Assembly: GCF_001294465.1 (NCBI RefSeq)
Contig: NZ_LGAA01000009.1
Location: 105,118 to 169,117 of the forward strand
DNA: 64,000 nt
Reading direction: 5' to 3'
Source: Moellerella wisconsensis ATCC 35017
GTDB taxonomy: Bacteria; Pseudomonadota; Gammaproteobacteria; Enterobacterales; Enterobacteriaceae
In this document: one piece after another, positions 17,647-27,606 of the stretch
Numbering within the stretch: the first letter of the stretch is position 1
Layout of the letters: each line of letters starts with the position of its first letter
The notes under the pieces: generated by a model
Seen by the model: only the letters and a program-made list of their open reading frames with translations
The model's database searches: none
What the model was told of the DNA's origin: nothing
Position numbers and translations under genes: made by a program

Positions 17647-18840
17647 GTGTTCGAAAATATTGAAGCCTATCCGGGTGATCCGATCCTCTCGTTAATGGAT
17701 GAGTTTAATAAAGATCCTCGCCGCCATAAAATTAATCTAAGTATCGGATTATATTATGATGGTGAAGGTCAAACACCGCAATTAGCCACGGTAGGTGAAG
17801 CGAAAGCGGCATTAGCACGACAGCCTGCTTGTGCCTCCCTGTATTTACCCATGGAAGGCTTGAAAGATTACCGAACAGAAATTCAAAAATTATTATTCGG
17901 GGATGATTGCTCGCTCATCGCCGAGCAGCGTATTGCGACAGTGCAGACCATTGGTGGCTCTGGGGCATTAAAATTAGGCGCTGATTTTTTAAATCGTTAT
18001 TTCCCTGATTCCGAGGTGTGGTGCAGCAACCCAACCTGGGAAAACCACGGCTCAATTTTTGCCGGTGCGGGCACCAAAGTCCATTTTTATCCGTACTTTG
18101 ATGAAGCGACTAAAGGGGTGAAATTTGCTGAAATGCTGGCAACTTTCCAGAAATTACCGGCTAATAGTATTATTTTACTGCATCCTTGTTGCCATAATCC
18201 AACCGGTTCAGATTTAACTTCTCGCCAATGGGATGAAGTCGTCAAAGTCGCTAAAGAGCGTCAATTAATTCCGTTTATGGATATTGCTTATCAAGGCTTT
18301 GCTGAAGGTATACAGCAAGATGCTTATGCCATTCGAGCGATGGCTCAAGCCGGTTTACCGGTGTTTGTGAGCAATTCATTTTCCAAAATTTTTGGCATTT
18401 ATGGTGAGCGAGCAGGGGGACTCTCGGTTATCTGTAAAGATAAAGATGAGTGTGAACGTGTCTTAGGGCAATTAAAAGCCGGAGTGCGTCGTCTTTATTC
18501 TAGCCCACCATCTAATGGCGCAAAAATTGTGGCGCAGGTGTTGACTAATGACAAATTAAAAGCGCAATGGTTACAAGAAGTTGAACAAATGCGTTTGCGT
18601 ATTATTGAAATGCGTACGGTTTTGGTCGATGAATTGAAACGCGCCTTACCCCACATGAATTTTGATCATCTGCTGCAACAACGCGGAATGTTTAGCTACA
18701 CCGGTTTTAGCCAAGCACAGGTTGATAGACTGAAAAATGAACATGCCGTTTACTTAGTCGGTACTGGCCGAGTTTGTATGGCGGGAGTTAATCGGCATAA
18801 TGTTCAGCGTATTGTCGAAGCATTTGCTGCGGTGTGCTAA
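17647..18840 (+). CDS. tyrB: Aromatic-amino-acid aminotransferase TyrB
   Basis: This class I PLP aminotransferase makes the last step of tyrosine and phenylalanine synthesis and also acts on leucine and aspartate. The start is GTG at 17647 with AGGGGA 8 nt upstream. The 397 residues match E. coli TyrB in length and in blocks such as [28 protein letters not shown] and the PLP-lysine motif [17 protein letters not shown] (Lys247). It follows alr by 58 bp without a terminator, so the two may be cotranscribed. No TyrR box was seen in the short gap. Confidence 0.95.
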   Translation: MFENIEAYPGDPILSLMDEFNKDPRRHKINLSIGLYYDGEGQTPQLATVGEAKAALARQPACASLYLPMEGLKDYRTEIQKLLFGDDCSLIAEQRIATVQTIGGSGALKLGADFLNRYFPDSEVWCSNPTWENHGSIFAGAGTKVHFYPYFDEATKGVKFAEMLATFQKLPANSIILLHPCCHNPTGSDLTSRQWDEVVKVAKERQLIPFMDIAYQGFAEGIQQDAYAIRAMAQAGLPVFVSNSFSKIFGIYGERAGGLSVICKDKDECERVLGQLKAGVRRLYSSPPSNGAKIVAQVLTNDKLKAQWLQEVEQMRLRIIEMRTVLVDELKRALPHMNFDHLLQQRGMFSYTGFSQAQVDRLKNEHAVYLVGTGRVCMAGVNRHNVQRIVEAFAAVC

Positions 18841-18874
18841 GATAACTTTAAGTAATTAATTTAACTATAAAATT

Positions 18875-18896
18875 CCCCGCGTGGCGGGGAGTTTTA
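18875..18896. terminator. Terminator between convergent tyrB and uvrA
   Basis: A perfect CCCCGC/GCGGGG stem with a GTG loop is flanked by A/T tracts on both sides, so it can serve both convergent genes. Confidence 0.8.
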
Positions 18897-18936
18897 ATAG
18901 TCACATTCAAGCCAAATTAATGCGGGCTTATACTGA

Positions 18937-21771
18937 TTAGTATCCGCGCTGTAAAATAGGTTTTAAGAAACGTGCGGTATGTGATTGTTCACATTCAGCA
19001 ACCTCTTCGGGAGTGCCCGCAACCAAGATCTGTCCGCCTCCGCTTCCGCCTTCAGGCCCGAGATCGATAATCCAGTCAGCGGTTTTGATAACATCCAAGT
19101 TATGCTCAATGACGATGATGGTATTGCCTTGGTCTCGCAGCTGATGCAGTACTTTGAGTAATTGCTGAATATCCGCAAAATGCAATCCAGTGGTTGGCTC
19201 ATCCAGAATATACAATGTTTGCCCAGTGCCACGTTTGGATAATTCGCGCGCTAGTTTTACGCGCTGAGCTTCCCCGCCAGATAAGGTAGTCGCTGATTGC
19301 CCTAAACGAATATAAGACAAGCCAACATCGATAAGCGTTTGCAGCTTACGTGCCAGCGCCGGAACCGCATCAAAGTATTCACGCGCTTCTTCGATAGTCA
19401 TATCCAGTACTTCGTGAATATTTTTACCTTTGTATTTAATTTCTAAGGTTTCACGGTTATAGCGTTTGCCTTTACATTGGTCGCACGGCACGTAGACATC
19501 CGGTAAAAAGTGCATTTCAACTTTGATAACACCGTCACCTTGGCAAGCTTCACAACGGCCACCTTTCACGTTAAAACTGAAACGCCCAGGCGTGTAACCT
19601 CGGGTTCTTGATTCTGGAACACCGGCAAACAGCTCGCGGATCGGGGTGAAAACGCCGGTATAAGTTGCTGGATTTGAGCGTGGTGTTCTGCCTATCGGGC
19701 TTTGATCAATATCGATAACTTTATCAAAATTTTCTAGCCCTTCGACATCGCGATAAGGCGCGGGAGTAATCGTTGTCGCGCCATTTAGCTGACGTTGAGC
19801 TATCGGGAAAACAGTGTCATTAATTAATGTTGATTTACCCGAACCTGAAACCCCTGTAATACAGGTAAATAATCCAACGGGCAGCTTGATGGTGACATCT
19901 TTGAGATTATTTCCTGTCGCCCCAATGACGGTTAGCATTTTGGATGTATCAGCGATAGCGCGTTGCTGTGGGATATCAATTCGTCTTTCGCCGCTCAGAA
20001 ATTTACCGGTCAATGACTCAGGGTTGCCAATAATATCTTGCAGATTACCTTGGGCGACCACTTCACCGCCGTGTACTCCCGCGCCCGGGCCAATATCAAT
20101 AATATGATCGGCGGCGCGAATCGCATCTTCATCGTGCTCAACCACGATGACGGTATTGCCTAAATCACGCAGATGGACCAGGGTTTCTAGCAGTCTATCA
20201 TTATCGCGCTGATGCAAACCAATCGAAGGCTCATCTAATACATACATCACGCCGACTAAGCCTGCACCAATTTGACTCGCGAGGCGAATACGCTGAGCTT
20301 CTCCACCGGATAATGTATCTGCAGAGCGTGAAAGACTGAGATAATTTAGCCCGACGTTGACTAAAAATTTTAATCGATCGCTAATTTCTTTTAATACTTT
20401 TTCAGCAATTTGAGCTCGCTGTCCGCTTAATTTGAGATTACGGAAGAAATCCAGTGCATGACCGATGCTATATTCTGAGATTTCAGGCAAGGTGGTATTT
20501 TCAATAAAGACAAAGCGGGCTTCTTTACGCAAGCGGGTTCCGCCGCAAGAGACACATGCACGATTACTAATATATTTAGCCAGTTCTTCACGTACGGCTG
20601 AGGATTCAGTCTCTTTATAACGGCGATCCATGTTATTTAGCACCCCTTCAAAAGGGTGGTGGCGAACGGTCATATCACCACGATCATTCTGATATTTAAA
20701 TTCAATACTTTCTTTACCCGAGCCATACAAAATAACTTGATGGATAGCGGGATCAAGAGTGTTATAAGGTGCTTCAATATCAAATTTATAGTGTTTGCTT
20801 AGCGATTGTAGCATTTGAAAATAATAGAAATTTCGACGATCCCAGCCCTTAATTGCGCCACCCGCGAGCGATATTTCCGTATTTTGGATCACCCGCTCAG
20901 GATCAAAAAATTGTTGCACACCTAAGCCATCACAGCTAGGGCAAGCCCCGGCGGGATTATTAAATGAAAATAAGCGCGGCTCTAATTCTGTCATGCTATA
21001 GCCACAGACTGGGCAGGCAAAATTAGCTGAAAATATGAGCTCCTCAACTTGAGGATCGTCCATATCAGCAATTACCGCAGTACCGCCGGATAATTCTAAC
21101 GTAGTTTCAAAAGATTCAGCTAAGCGCTGGGCGATATCGTCGCGCACTTTAAAGCGATCAACCACGACTTCAATGGTATGTTTTTTCTGCAGTTCTAACT
21201 TAGGGGGATCAGAAAGATCGCACACTTCACCGTCGATCCGAGCACGGATATAACCTTGTGCTGCCAGACTTTCTAATAATTTAACATGTTCACCTTTACG
21301 ATCCTTCACCACCGGCGCCAATAGCATCAAGCGCTGACCTTCAGGCAGGGCGATGACATTATCCACCATTTGGCTAACAGTTTGTGCGGCTAACGGGATA
21401 TCATGATCTGGGCAGCGAGGCTCACCCACACGGGCAAACAATAAACGCAGATAATCATGAATTTCAGTAATAGTCCCAACCGTAGATCGCGGATTATGCG
21501 ACGTAGATTTTTGCTCGATAGAAATTGCCGGCGATAAACCTTCGATATGGTCGACATCCGGTTTCTCCATTAATGAAAGAAACTGGCGGGCATAGGCAGA
21601 AAGCGATTCTACATAGCGGCGTTGACCTTCGGCATACAGTGTATCAAAAGCTAATGATGATTTTCCTGAGCCAGACAAGCCAGTAATGACTATCAGTTTG
21701 TCCCGGGGGATGATGAGATTGATATTTTTCAGATTATGGGTGCGGGCACCACGAACTTCGATGTTATCCAT
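18937..21771 (-). CDS. uvrA: Excinuclease ABC subunit A
   Basis: This is the damage-recognition ATPase of nucleotide excision repair; it works with UvrB. The 944 residues (E. coli 940) contain two ABC ATPase modules with Walker [10 protein letters not shown] (Lys37) and GVSGSGKST, and two LSGGEAQR signature motifs. Zinc-finger cysteines are present in CPVCGY/CPSCDG, CVSCGG and [14 protein letters not shown]. It is divergent from ssb, as in E. coli, and a LexA box sits 65 bp upstream of its start, so SOS induction is expected. Confidence 0.97.
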   Translation of the reverse strand: MDNIEVRGARTHNLKNINLIIPRDKLIVITGLSGSGKSSLAFDTLYAEGQRRYVESLSAYARQFLSLMEKPDVDHIEGLSPAISIEQKSTSHNPRSTVGTITEIHDYLRLLFARVGEPRCPDHDIPLAAQTVSQMVDNVIALPEGQRLMLLAPVVKDRKGEHVKLLESLAAQGYIRARIDGEVCDLSDPPKLELQKKHTIEVVVDRFKVRDDIAQRLAESFETTLELSGGTAVIADMDDPQVEELIFSANFACPVCGYSMTELEPRLFSFNNPAGACPSCDGLGVQQFFDPERVIQNTEISLAGGAIKGWDRRNFYYFQMLQSLSKHYKFDIEAPYNTLDPAIHQVILYGSGKESIEFKYQNDRGDMTVRHHPFEGVLNNMDRRYKETESSAVREELAKYISNRACVSCGGTRLRKEARFVFIENTTLPEISEYSIGHALDFFRNLKLSGQRAQIAEKVLKEISDRLKFLVNVGLNYLSLSRSADTLSGGEAQRIRLASQIGAGLVGVMYVLDEPSIGLHQRDNDRLLETLVHLRDLGNTVIVVEHDEDAIRAADHIIDIGPGAGVHGGEVVAQGNLQDIIGNPESLTGKFLSGERRIDIPQQRAIADTSKMLTVIGATGNNLKDVTIKLPVGLFTCITGVSGSGKSTLINDTVFPIAQRQLNGATTITPAPYRDVEGLENFDKVIDIDQSPIGRTPRSNPATYTGVFTPIRELFAGVPESRTRGYTPGRFSFNVKGGRCEACQGDGVIKVEMHFLPDVYVPCDQCKGKRYNRETLEIKYKGKNIHEVLDMTIEEAREYFDAVPALARKLQTLIDVGLSYIRLGQSATTLSGGEAQRVKLARELSKRGTGQTLYILDEPTTGLHFADIQQLLKVLHQLRDQGNTIIVIEHNLDVIKTADWIIDLGPEGGSGGGQILVAGTPEEVAECEQSHTARFLKPILQRGY

Positions 21772-22320
21772 TTACCACTTCCCAGATGATTTGATAGTAA
21801 GCAGTTATAAGCGAACTATTATTATACAGTTAAGACTGAATGAATATACAGTGCTATTAGTGAATTTGGTTGAATTCTCACTCTATTTTCAAACGACAAC
21901 TGCATTGATTATATTTTATCTAAGTATAAGGCTACCCTGATCATCAGCGGTTGTATACTTATCGAGATAATAGCTTGTGTCATCAGTGACAGCTTAAATT
22001 ACAGAGTTAGTTTTTTTAATTTATCACCGATGCGAGTTAGTGAATAATGAATACTCAATAAATTTTTGCCATCCGCTACGCAAACTGAATTGTTATCATG
22101 TTCAATATCAGGCTCGCGTGATAAACTTAATCATCAAGCTATACCCATCATAGGTCAAATTGCAGACTGCTATTATAAATGTTGTGGTGCTCATCAGGCA
22201 GGCAACTTAGTGATGCATTTACTAAGTTTTATCTTCTTGAGACGCCGCTATTTTGGGCTTTCTAATGCGTTGGATTATTTAGGGTATGAACGATCTATTT
22301 TATTGCATCAGGAGTGTTAA
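21772..22320. other. uvrA-ssb intergenic regulatory region
   Basis: This 549-bp divergent intergenic region holds the LexA box at 21836 and otherwise AT-rich sequence with several possible -10 elements. An 84-codon frame at 22066-22320 has no ribosome site or recognisable similarity and is not called. A CAGGAGTG ribosome site precedes ssb. Confidence 0.5.
21836..21851. promoter_or_regulatory. LexA (SOS) box of uvrA
   Basis: CTGAATGAATATACAG fits the CTG-N10-CAG consensus. Its reverse complement is, from memory, the E. coli uvrA operator sequence. It lies between uvrA and ssb, close to the uvrA start. Confidence 0.85.
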
Positions 22321-22851
22321 ATGGCCAGCAGAGGCGTAAATAAAGTTATTCTTATCGGTAATCTAGGACAGGATCCAGAAATCCGTTACATGCCAAATGG
22401 TGGCGCTGTAGCCAACTTAACTCTGGCAACTTCTGAAAGCTGGCGTGACAAATCGTCTGGTGAAATGCGTGAAAAAACCGAATGGCACCGTGTGGTAATC
22501 TTCGGAAAATTAGCCGAAGTAGCTGGTGAATATCTGAAGAAAGGTTCTCAGGTCTATATTGAAGGTTCTCTGCAAACGCGTAAATGGACAGATCAGAGCG
22601 GTCAAGATCGCTATACAACAGAAGTTGTTGTTAATATCGGCGGCAGCATGCAAATGCTGGGAGGCCGTGGTTCAGAGTCATCATCACAAAGCCAAGGCAA
22701 TCAAGGCGGATGGGGACAACCTCAGCAGCCACAAGCTCAACAGCCGTCTGCGCCACAATTTAGCGGGGGTAGTGCACCATCTCGTCCGCAAGCATCAGCG
22801 CCACAGAGCAATGAACCTCCAATGGACTTCGATGACGATATTCCATTCTGA
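22321..22851 (+). CDS. ssb: Single-stranded DNA-binding protein
   Basis: It binds and protects ssDNA in replication, recombination and repair. The 176 residues (E. coli 178) have the OB fold in 1-110 ([46 protein letters not shown]) and a Gln/Gly/Pro-rich disordered linker. The acidic tip MDFDDDIPF recruits partner proteins. AGGAGTG is the ribosome site. A strong terminator follows. Confidence 0.97.
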   Translation: MASRGVNKVILIGNLGQDPEIRYMPNGGAVANLTLATSESWRDKSSGEMREKTEWHRVVIFGKLAEVAGEYLKKGSQVYIEGSLQTRKWTDQSGQDRYTTEVVVNIGGSMQMLGGRGSESSSQSQGNQGGWGQPQQPQAQQPSAPQFSGGSAPSRPQASAPQSNEPPMDFDDDIPF

Positions 22852-22889
22852 GTTAAATGTAAAAATATTGGCTTAATAATATTGTATGA

Positions 22890-22914
22890 AACCCCGATTT
22901 ATCGGGGTTTTTTA
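22890..22914 (+). terminator. ssb terminator
   Basis: The stem AACCCCGAT/ATCGGGGTT with a 2-nt loop is followed directly by a T-run. Confidence 0.88.
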
Positions 22915-23178
22915 TTGAGGGCGTAGATAAAATAATCATCTTATGGCTTGAGATAGTTATACCGTGTTGAATATTTTTAGTGATAGAATTTATCACTAAA
23001 TTATTTAATTTATTTGGTTATTTAATTGTCTGCATTATTTATGTTTTTTATTTAATGGTTTTCATACAATCACTATTATTTAATTAAAAAAATTAATAAT
23101 TATTAATTTTAATCTGTGAAAAATAATTTTTTCATTAAAGACAATATCGTTAATATTATTAAATATAGAGGAATGAAT
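22915..23178. other. AT-rich gap between ssb and yqfB-like gene
   Basis: Very AT-rich sequence that probably holds the promoter of the next gene; no gene or clear motif is seen apart from an AGAGGA ribosome site at its right end. Confidence 0.4.
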
Positions 23179-23526
23179 ATGCCGATATCTATACCGATGC
23201 CTACAAAGTCGATACCTACCAAAATAACTTTTTTTGAATGGTTGCTGCCATTAGTTATTTCAGGGAAAAAGATTATCACTATTCGTGATGAAGCAGAAAG
23301 CCACTATGTTCCGGGAACTATAGTTGAAGTTTCTGCATTAGAAACAGGAAAGTTTGCTTGTTTTATCAAAATACTCTCTGTTGCACCTTTAGCATTTGAT
23401 GAGATTTCTGAATTTCATGCGGAGCAAGAATGTTTGCCGTTAGATAAATTAAAAACATTAATTAGTGATATTTATCCTAATATTGAAAAACTGTATGTCA
23501 TCAATTTTGAATTAGTGAATGACTGA
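23179..23526 (+). CDS. yqfB: ASCH-domain N4-acetylcytidine amidohydrolase, YqfB-like
   Basis: This small ASCH-fold hydrolase family splits N4-acetylcytidine to cytidine and acetate. From the ATG at 23179 (6 nt after AGAGGA) it has 115 residues; a GTG at 23116 or ATG at 23173 would be longer. The motifs match E. coli YqfB (103 residues): ISGKKIITIRDEAESH with the catalytic Lys31 and Thr34 positions, FHAEQE with the expected Glu82, and DIYPNIEKLYVINF. It stands alone between ssb and ivbL-ilvBN. The function is by family membership. Confidence 0.8.
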   Translation: MPISIPMPTKSIPTKITFFEWLLPLVISGKKIITIRDEAESHYVPGTIVEVSALETGKFACFIKILSVAPLAFDEISEFHAEQECLPLDKLKTLISDIYPNIEKLYVINFELVND

Positions 23527-23726
23527 TTTATCCATTATCTTTTCGTGACTCGATATTTTATATCGAGGTAGGAAGTGAATAATAAATGTGATGTTCATCG
23601 TGTTTTTTAGTTTATTTTTTATGGATGCTAAAAAAGCATTGTCATTGCCAAGAAGATGTGTTTTTTTAGTACAAGATTAAGTAACTAATACCATTAAAAT
23701 TAACGCCATTAAAACAGGATTGACCC

Positions 23727-23822
23727 GTGAATTTAACGCCCCATCATTCAGCTCTACTATTCACCGCACCACGTGCTGCGGTAGTCGTGCGCGTGGTGGT
23801 GGTGGTCGGCAATGCGCCGTAA
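23727..23822 (+). CDS. ivbL: ilvBN operon leader peptide IvbL
   Basis: A 31-residue frame from GTG (with CAGGA upstream) reads MNLTPHHSALL..., then a run of eight valines broken by one arginine, ending GNAP. E. coli IvbL has 32 residues and the same valine run and ending. When charged tRNA-Val (and Leu) is short, the ribosome stalls on the run and prevents the downstream attenuator from forming. It lies 108 bp before ilvB. Confidence 0.9.
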   Translation: MNLTPHHSALLFTAPRAAVVVRVVVVVGNAP

Positions 23823-23846
23823 CGGGTTGGATCACTCAGATTTCGA

Positions 23847-23882
23847 AACCCCGCCGGCGCACACCGAGCGGGGTTTTTTATT
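23847..23882 (+). terminator. ilvBN attenuator
   Basis: The stem AACCCCGC/GCGGGGTT (13-nt loop) with a T6 tail lies just after the valine-rich leader and before ilvB, the layout of transcription attenuation. Confidence 0.85.
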
Positions 23883-23930
23883 TTTATCCCCCCGCAAAAA
23901 TGTGCCGGCCAGCGTGAAAGGATAGTAACT

Positions 23931-25628
23931 ATGAGCGAGTCGGACATAACATCAGAACAGCGAAAACAGTTTACCGGTGCAGAGTTAATTGTTTATTTAC
24001 TGGAACAGCATGGCATTACCACGGTGTCAGGTATTCCTGGTGGGGCCGCATTACCGTTTTATGATGCTTTAGGAAAAAGTAAAAAAATCCGTCATATTCT
24101 TGCAAGACATGAGCAAGGCGCTGGATTTATCGCGCAGGGAATAGCCAGAACCACAGGCAAGGCGGCGGTGTGTATTTCGTCCAGTGGCCCCGGCGCGACC
24201 AATTTAGTTACTGCCATTGCGGATGCTAAATTAGACTCGATTCCTTTGGTTTGTATTACTGGGCAAGTTCCTTTATCGATGATAGGTACAGATGCTTTCC
24301 AAGAGGTTGATACCTATGGTATTTCAATACCAATTACTAAACATAACTATCTGGTTCGGGATATTAAAGATTTACCGCAAGTGATAACTGATGCTTTCCG
24401 TATTGCGGAGTCAGGGCGTCCGGGACCGGTATGGATAGATGTTCCGAAAGATGTACAAACTGCGACTATCACCAGTGATCAATGGGCTAAAGTTCAAGAA
24501 AAGGATAAAGCCCCAACCTTTGATATGGAAGCAGTGATCCGCGCGGCCAATATGATCAACACCGCCAAATCTCCGGTGCTTTATTATGGCGGAGGAATTA
24601 TTAGTTCTAATTCAACCAAGATGGCGATTGCTTTAGCTGAAAAAGCTAATTTACCGGCGACGATGACATTAATGGCGCTGGGTATTTTACCCAATCAACA
24701 TCCTTTATATTTGGGAATGTTAGGGATGCACGCAGCAAGAAGTACCAATATGATCATGGAAGAATCGGATTTATTAGTCGTTATTGGTGCACGCTTTGAT
24801 GACCGAGCGATAGGCCGCGCCGAAAAATTTTGCCCGAATGCTAAGATAATTCACGTTGATATTGATAAAGCTGAAATCAGTAAAATTAGAAAGCCAGATA
24901 TTGCGATTAATGCTGATGCGGGGCAGATTTTGGCGCTGTTATTACCCTTAGTCAAACGTAATTCACGTGCGGAATGGTTAGCTCGGGTGAATAGATTAAA
25001 ACAAGATTATTCGCTTGATTTATCTGAGGCACATAATCCCTTGCATCATTATGGTTTAGTGTTAGCCGCGGCTCGCGCGGCGGGTGATGAGGCCATTATT
25101 ACCACGGATGTTGGCCAGCATCAGATGTGGGTTGCGCAGGTATATCCTTTATCTCGCCCCCGGCAGTGGTTGACGTCAGGAGGATTAGGAACGATGGGAT
25201 TTGGATTACCTGCCGCAATAGGTGCAGCATTGGCAAATCCAGACGCTACCGTGCTGTGTTTCTCTGGTGATGGTAGCTTGATGATGAATATTCAAGAGTT
25301 AGCTACTGCTGCGGAACATCGATTGAATATCAAAATTATTTTAATGAATAATCAGGCATTAGGTATGGTACATCAGCAGCAAGAATTATTTTTTGAAAAT
25401 CGAATTTATGCTGCTGCTTATCCTTATCAAACGGATTTTATTAAAATTGCTGCGGGTTTTGGTCTGGAAACTTGCGATTTGAATCAGCAAGAAAATCCTG
25501 AAACCGCGTTAAAAGAGATGATGAATAAGCCGGGACCGTGTTTGATCCATGCGTTAATTGATGTTAAGCAAAATGTTTATCCTATGGTTCCGCCGGGTGC
25601 CGCAAATATTGATATGATTGGAGCATAA
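23931..25628 (+). CDS. ilvB: Acetolactate synthase I large subunit
   Basis: This ThDP- and FAD-dependent enzyme condenses pyruvate to acetolactate (or with 2-oxobutyrate) in valine/isoleucine synthesis. The 565 residues show the ThDP Glu region ILARHEQGAGFIAQG, SSGPGATNL, the central domain, and the ThDP-Mg motif GDGSLMMN...NN near the C-terminus. The ivbL leader and immediate ilvN partner mark it as isozyme I. GAAAGGA is the ribosome site. Attenuation by valine/leucine supply is expected. Confidence 0.95.
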   Translation: MSESDITSEQRKQFTGAELIVYLLEQHGITTVSGIPGGAALPFYDALGKSKKIRHILARHEQGAGFIAQGIARTTGKAAVCISSSGPGATNLVTAIADAKLDSIPLVCITGQVPLSMIGTDAFQEVDTYGISIPITKHNYLVRDIKDLPQVITDAFRIAESGRPGPVWIDVPKDVQTATITSDQWAKVQEKDKAPTFDMEAVIRAANMINTAKSPVLYYGGGIISSNSTKMAIALAEKANLPATMTLMALGILPNQHPLYLGMLGMHAARSTNMIMEESDLLVVIGARFDDRAIGRAEKFCPNAKIIHVDIDKAEISKIRKPDIAINADAGQILALLLPLVKRNSRAEWLARVNRLKQDYSLDLSEAHNPLHHYGLVLAAARAAGDEAIITTDVGQHQMWVAQVYPLSRPRQWLTSGGLGTMGFGLPAAIGAALANPDATVLCFSGDGSLMMNIQELATAAEHRLNIKIILMNNQALGMVHQQQELFFENRIYAAAYPYQTDFIKIAAGFGLETCDLNQQENPETALKEMMNKPGPCLIHALIDVKQNVYPMVPPGAANIDMIGA

Positions 25629-25630
25629 TT

Positions 25631-25978
25631 ATGACGATAAAATCGACCGATATACAAAAAGCTGACGCTATGATTGCCGATTCGGTAGATCTCCAATCTG
25701 TAGATTCGCGCGCTATCGCTCTCGAGCTGATTGTGAGTAATCACCCCGGTGTCATGTCGCATATCTGTGGGCTATTCGCTCGTCGTGCCTTTAACGTCGA
25801 TGCCATTTTATGTTTACCGCTAAAGCACACTAATCAAAGTCGTATTTGGTTATTAGTACAGAATGATGAGCGATTATCTCAGATGGTTAATCAGGTAGAA
25901 AAACTTGAAGATGTAAAGCAAGTTAGTTTTAGTGATGACTTAACTGTTTTTGACATCATGGAAAATTATCTGCACTAA
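25631..25978 (+). CDS. ilvN: Acetolactate synthase I small (regulatory) subunit
   Basis: This ACT-domain subunit activates IlvB and gives valine feedback inhibition. The 115 residues (E. coli 96) have an N-terminal extension of about 20 residues before the ACT domain (ALELIVSNHPGVMSHICGLFARRAFNVDAI, in parts). The start lies 2 nt after the ilvB stop, so the two are translated together. Confidence 0.93.
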   Translation: MTIKSTDIQKADAMIADSVDLQSVDSRAIALELIVSNHPGVMSHICGLFARRAFNVDAILCLPLKHTNQSRIWLLVQNDERLSQMVNQVEKLEDVKQVSFSDDLTVFDIMENYLH

Positions 25979-26317
25979 TTCCTAGTTTGGATATTCTTAC
26001 TTGGATGGATAAAAATATTTTGCTATTCACTATTATGGATATAGGCCACTAATAAAATAAGGCGTAAATCTCTACTAGATTATGGGATCGGTTAAATTAA
26101 TATTTATATATTTGATCGAGCCTTTAAATAAATGCTTTATTTTCTATTCTATTTATTTTATCGCTCTGGTTACTGATGCTTTACAGTGATCAGAGTGATA
26201 TTATGACCGACATATTCTCTTAATTAAAGATATTTCCCCTTTGATATTGCTGGTAATGGCATTATTAATGGAATAAAAAACTATAGGTACTTGCTGGATA
26301 AGCAGGTTTATTTCAAA
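25979..26317. other. Gap between ilvN and MFS gene
   Basis: This AT-rich 340-bp stretch holds a hairpin with 12-bp arms at 26164-26195 (CTCTGGTTACTG/CAGTGATCAGAG, two G-T type imperfections). It has no T-run. Nothing else is seen. Confidence 0.4.
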
Positions 26318-27508
26318 ATGAATAGTGATAGTCGTCGTTTTCAGAATTTCCGTCGTTCCCCCTTTTTTGCTATTTTTACCATCACCGCCAGTATTGCTGT
26401 TATCGGCATCGTTATTGGATTAAGTATTCCAATGGTTGCCTTACGGCTCAATAACAACGGTATTAGCGAATTTTATATTGGGCTTATTTCTGCGGCGCCG
26501 GCATTTGGGATGCTACTCATTGCGCCCGCGGTACAAAAAATAGCCCAATTATCGGGCAAGCGTTACGCCATGTTAATTGCGACGATTATATCGGCGATTA
26601 GCTTATTACCTTTATTAAGCTCATTACCACTTTGGCTGTTATTCCCTTTACGTTTGATTACAGGATTAGCCAGTGGCGTGATGATTTGTTTGGGAGAAAC
26701 GTGGATTAATGAGTTATCGCCAGAAAATCGTCGTGGGCGGATTTTGGCTATTTATACGACAGTATTTACCATTAGCCAGTTATTAGGCCCTTCTTTTATT
26801 GCATATTATGGCGTTGAAGATAAATCCCCTTTATTTATCTGTACGCTAATTCATCTATTCTCCGTCGTATTATTTTTATTAATGGAGCAAAAGGTTGGTG
26901 ATAAAATTCCTGCGACCGCAACCCATGCTCAATTTTCTATTATTCAATTTATCAAAGTTGCGCCTGCGTTGTGTGCGGGGATCCTATTTTTTGCCTTTTT
27001 TGATGGCACTATTTTATCCATGTTCCCGATTTATGGTATCAGTATGGGGCATACCGAGACGATAGCCGCAATGATGATCAGTGCAATTTTAGCCGGAGAT
27101 GCAGTAATGCAAATGCCGTTTGGTTGGCTGGCTGATCATATGAACCGCGGGAAATTATACCGCTGGTGCGGGGTCATTACGTTGCTAGCCAGTTTATTAT
27201 TACCGTTTGTTATCACCAATCATTATCTTATTTGGCCGTTGTTAATTATTTTAGGCGCGACTGCTGGGGCTATTTATACGATTGCTCTGGTACAAATAGG
27301 ACAATATTTTAGCGGTAATGATTTAATTGTAGCTAATGCGGCGGCGGCGATGCTATGGGGGATTGGTAATCTTTCTGGTCCATTATTATCAGGTGTTGCA
27401 ACTTCGGTTTCACCGAGTGGTTTACCTATTTTATTAATTATTATGGCTGGATTATTTCTGTGGATAGTGCGAGGAAAATGTAGTCCAACTATAGAAGTTT
27501 GCCGTTAA
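26318..27508 (+). CDS. MFS transporter, YcaD-like
   Basis: This is a twelve-helix major facilitator of unknown substrate. From ATG 26318 it has 396 residues; a TTG at 26291 would add nine. Conserved traits are the cytoplasmic loop 2-3 region (AQLSGKRYAMLI), GETWINELSPENRRGRILAIY after helix 4 (in parts), and GWLADHMNRGKLYRW. These recall E. coli YcaD (382 residues, unknown function). In E. coli a different MFS gene, emrD, lies next to ilvBN; this one does not look like EmrD. A 20-bp duplication covers its stop codon. Confidence 0.75.
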   Translation: MNSDSRRFQNFRRSPFFAIFTITASIAVIGIVIGLSIPMVALRLNNNGISEFYIGLISAAPAFGMLLIAPAVQKIAQLSGKRYAMLIATIISAISLLPLLSSLPLWLLFPLRLITGLASGVMICLGETWINELSPENRRGRILAIYTTVFTISQLLGPSFIAYYGVEDKSPLFICTLIHLFSVVLFLLMEQKVGDKIPATATHAQFSIIQFIKVAPALCAGILFFAFFDGTILSMFPIYGISMGHTETIAAMMISAILAGDAVMQMPFGWLADHMNRGKLYRWCGVITLLASLLLPFVITNHYLIWPLLIILGATAGAIYTIALVQIGQYFSGNDLIVANAAAAMLWGIGNLSGPLLSGVATSVSPSGLPILLIIMAGLFLWIVRGKCSPTIEVCR

Positions 27509-27534
27509 TAAATCTAGAAGCTTGCCGTTAATAA
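27492..27534 (+). repeat. 20-bp direct duplication over the MFS stop codon
   Basis: TAGAAGTTTGCCGTTAATAA (27492-27511) is repeated with one change at 27515-27534, a 23-bp period. The first copy contains the stop codon of the transporter gene. Confidence 0.85.
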
Positions 27535-27566
27535 TCAATCATTTTCATCATTACAGTTCTTCAATT

Positions 27567-27605
27567 AGGCCCCTATTTTTATTTAAAGTAGGGGCCTGAT
27601 ATATT
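27567..27605. terminator. Terminator between convergent MFS and GT39 genes
   Basis: A perfect 9-bp stem AGGCCCCTA/TAGGGGCCT with a T/A-rich loop and T-rich flanks lies between the two convergent genes. Confidence 0.75.
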
Positions 27606-27606
27606 T

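Noticed and set aside
22066..22320. 84-codon frame upstream of ssb
   Set aside because: No ribosome site, low-complexity AT-rich context, no recognisable family; it lies in the uvrA-ssb promoter region.
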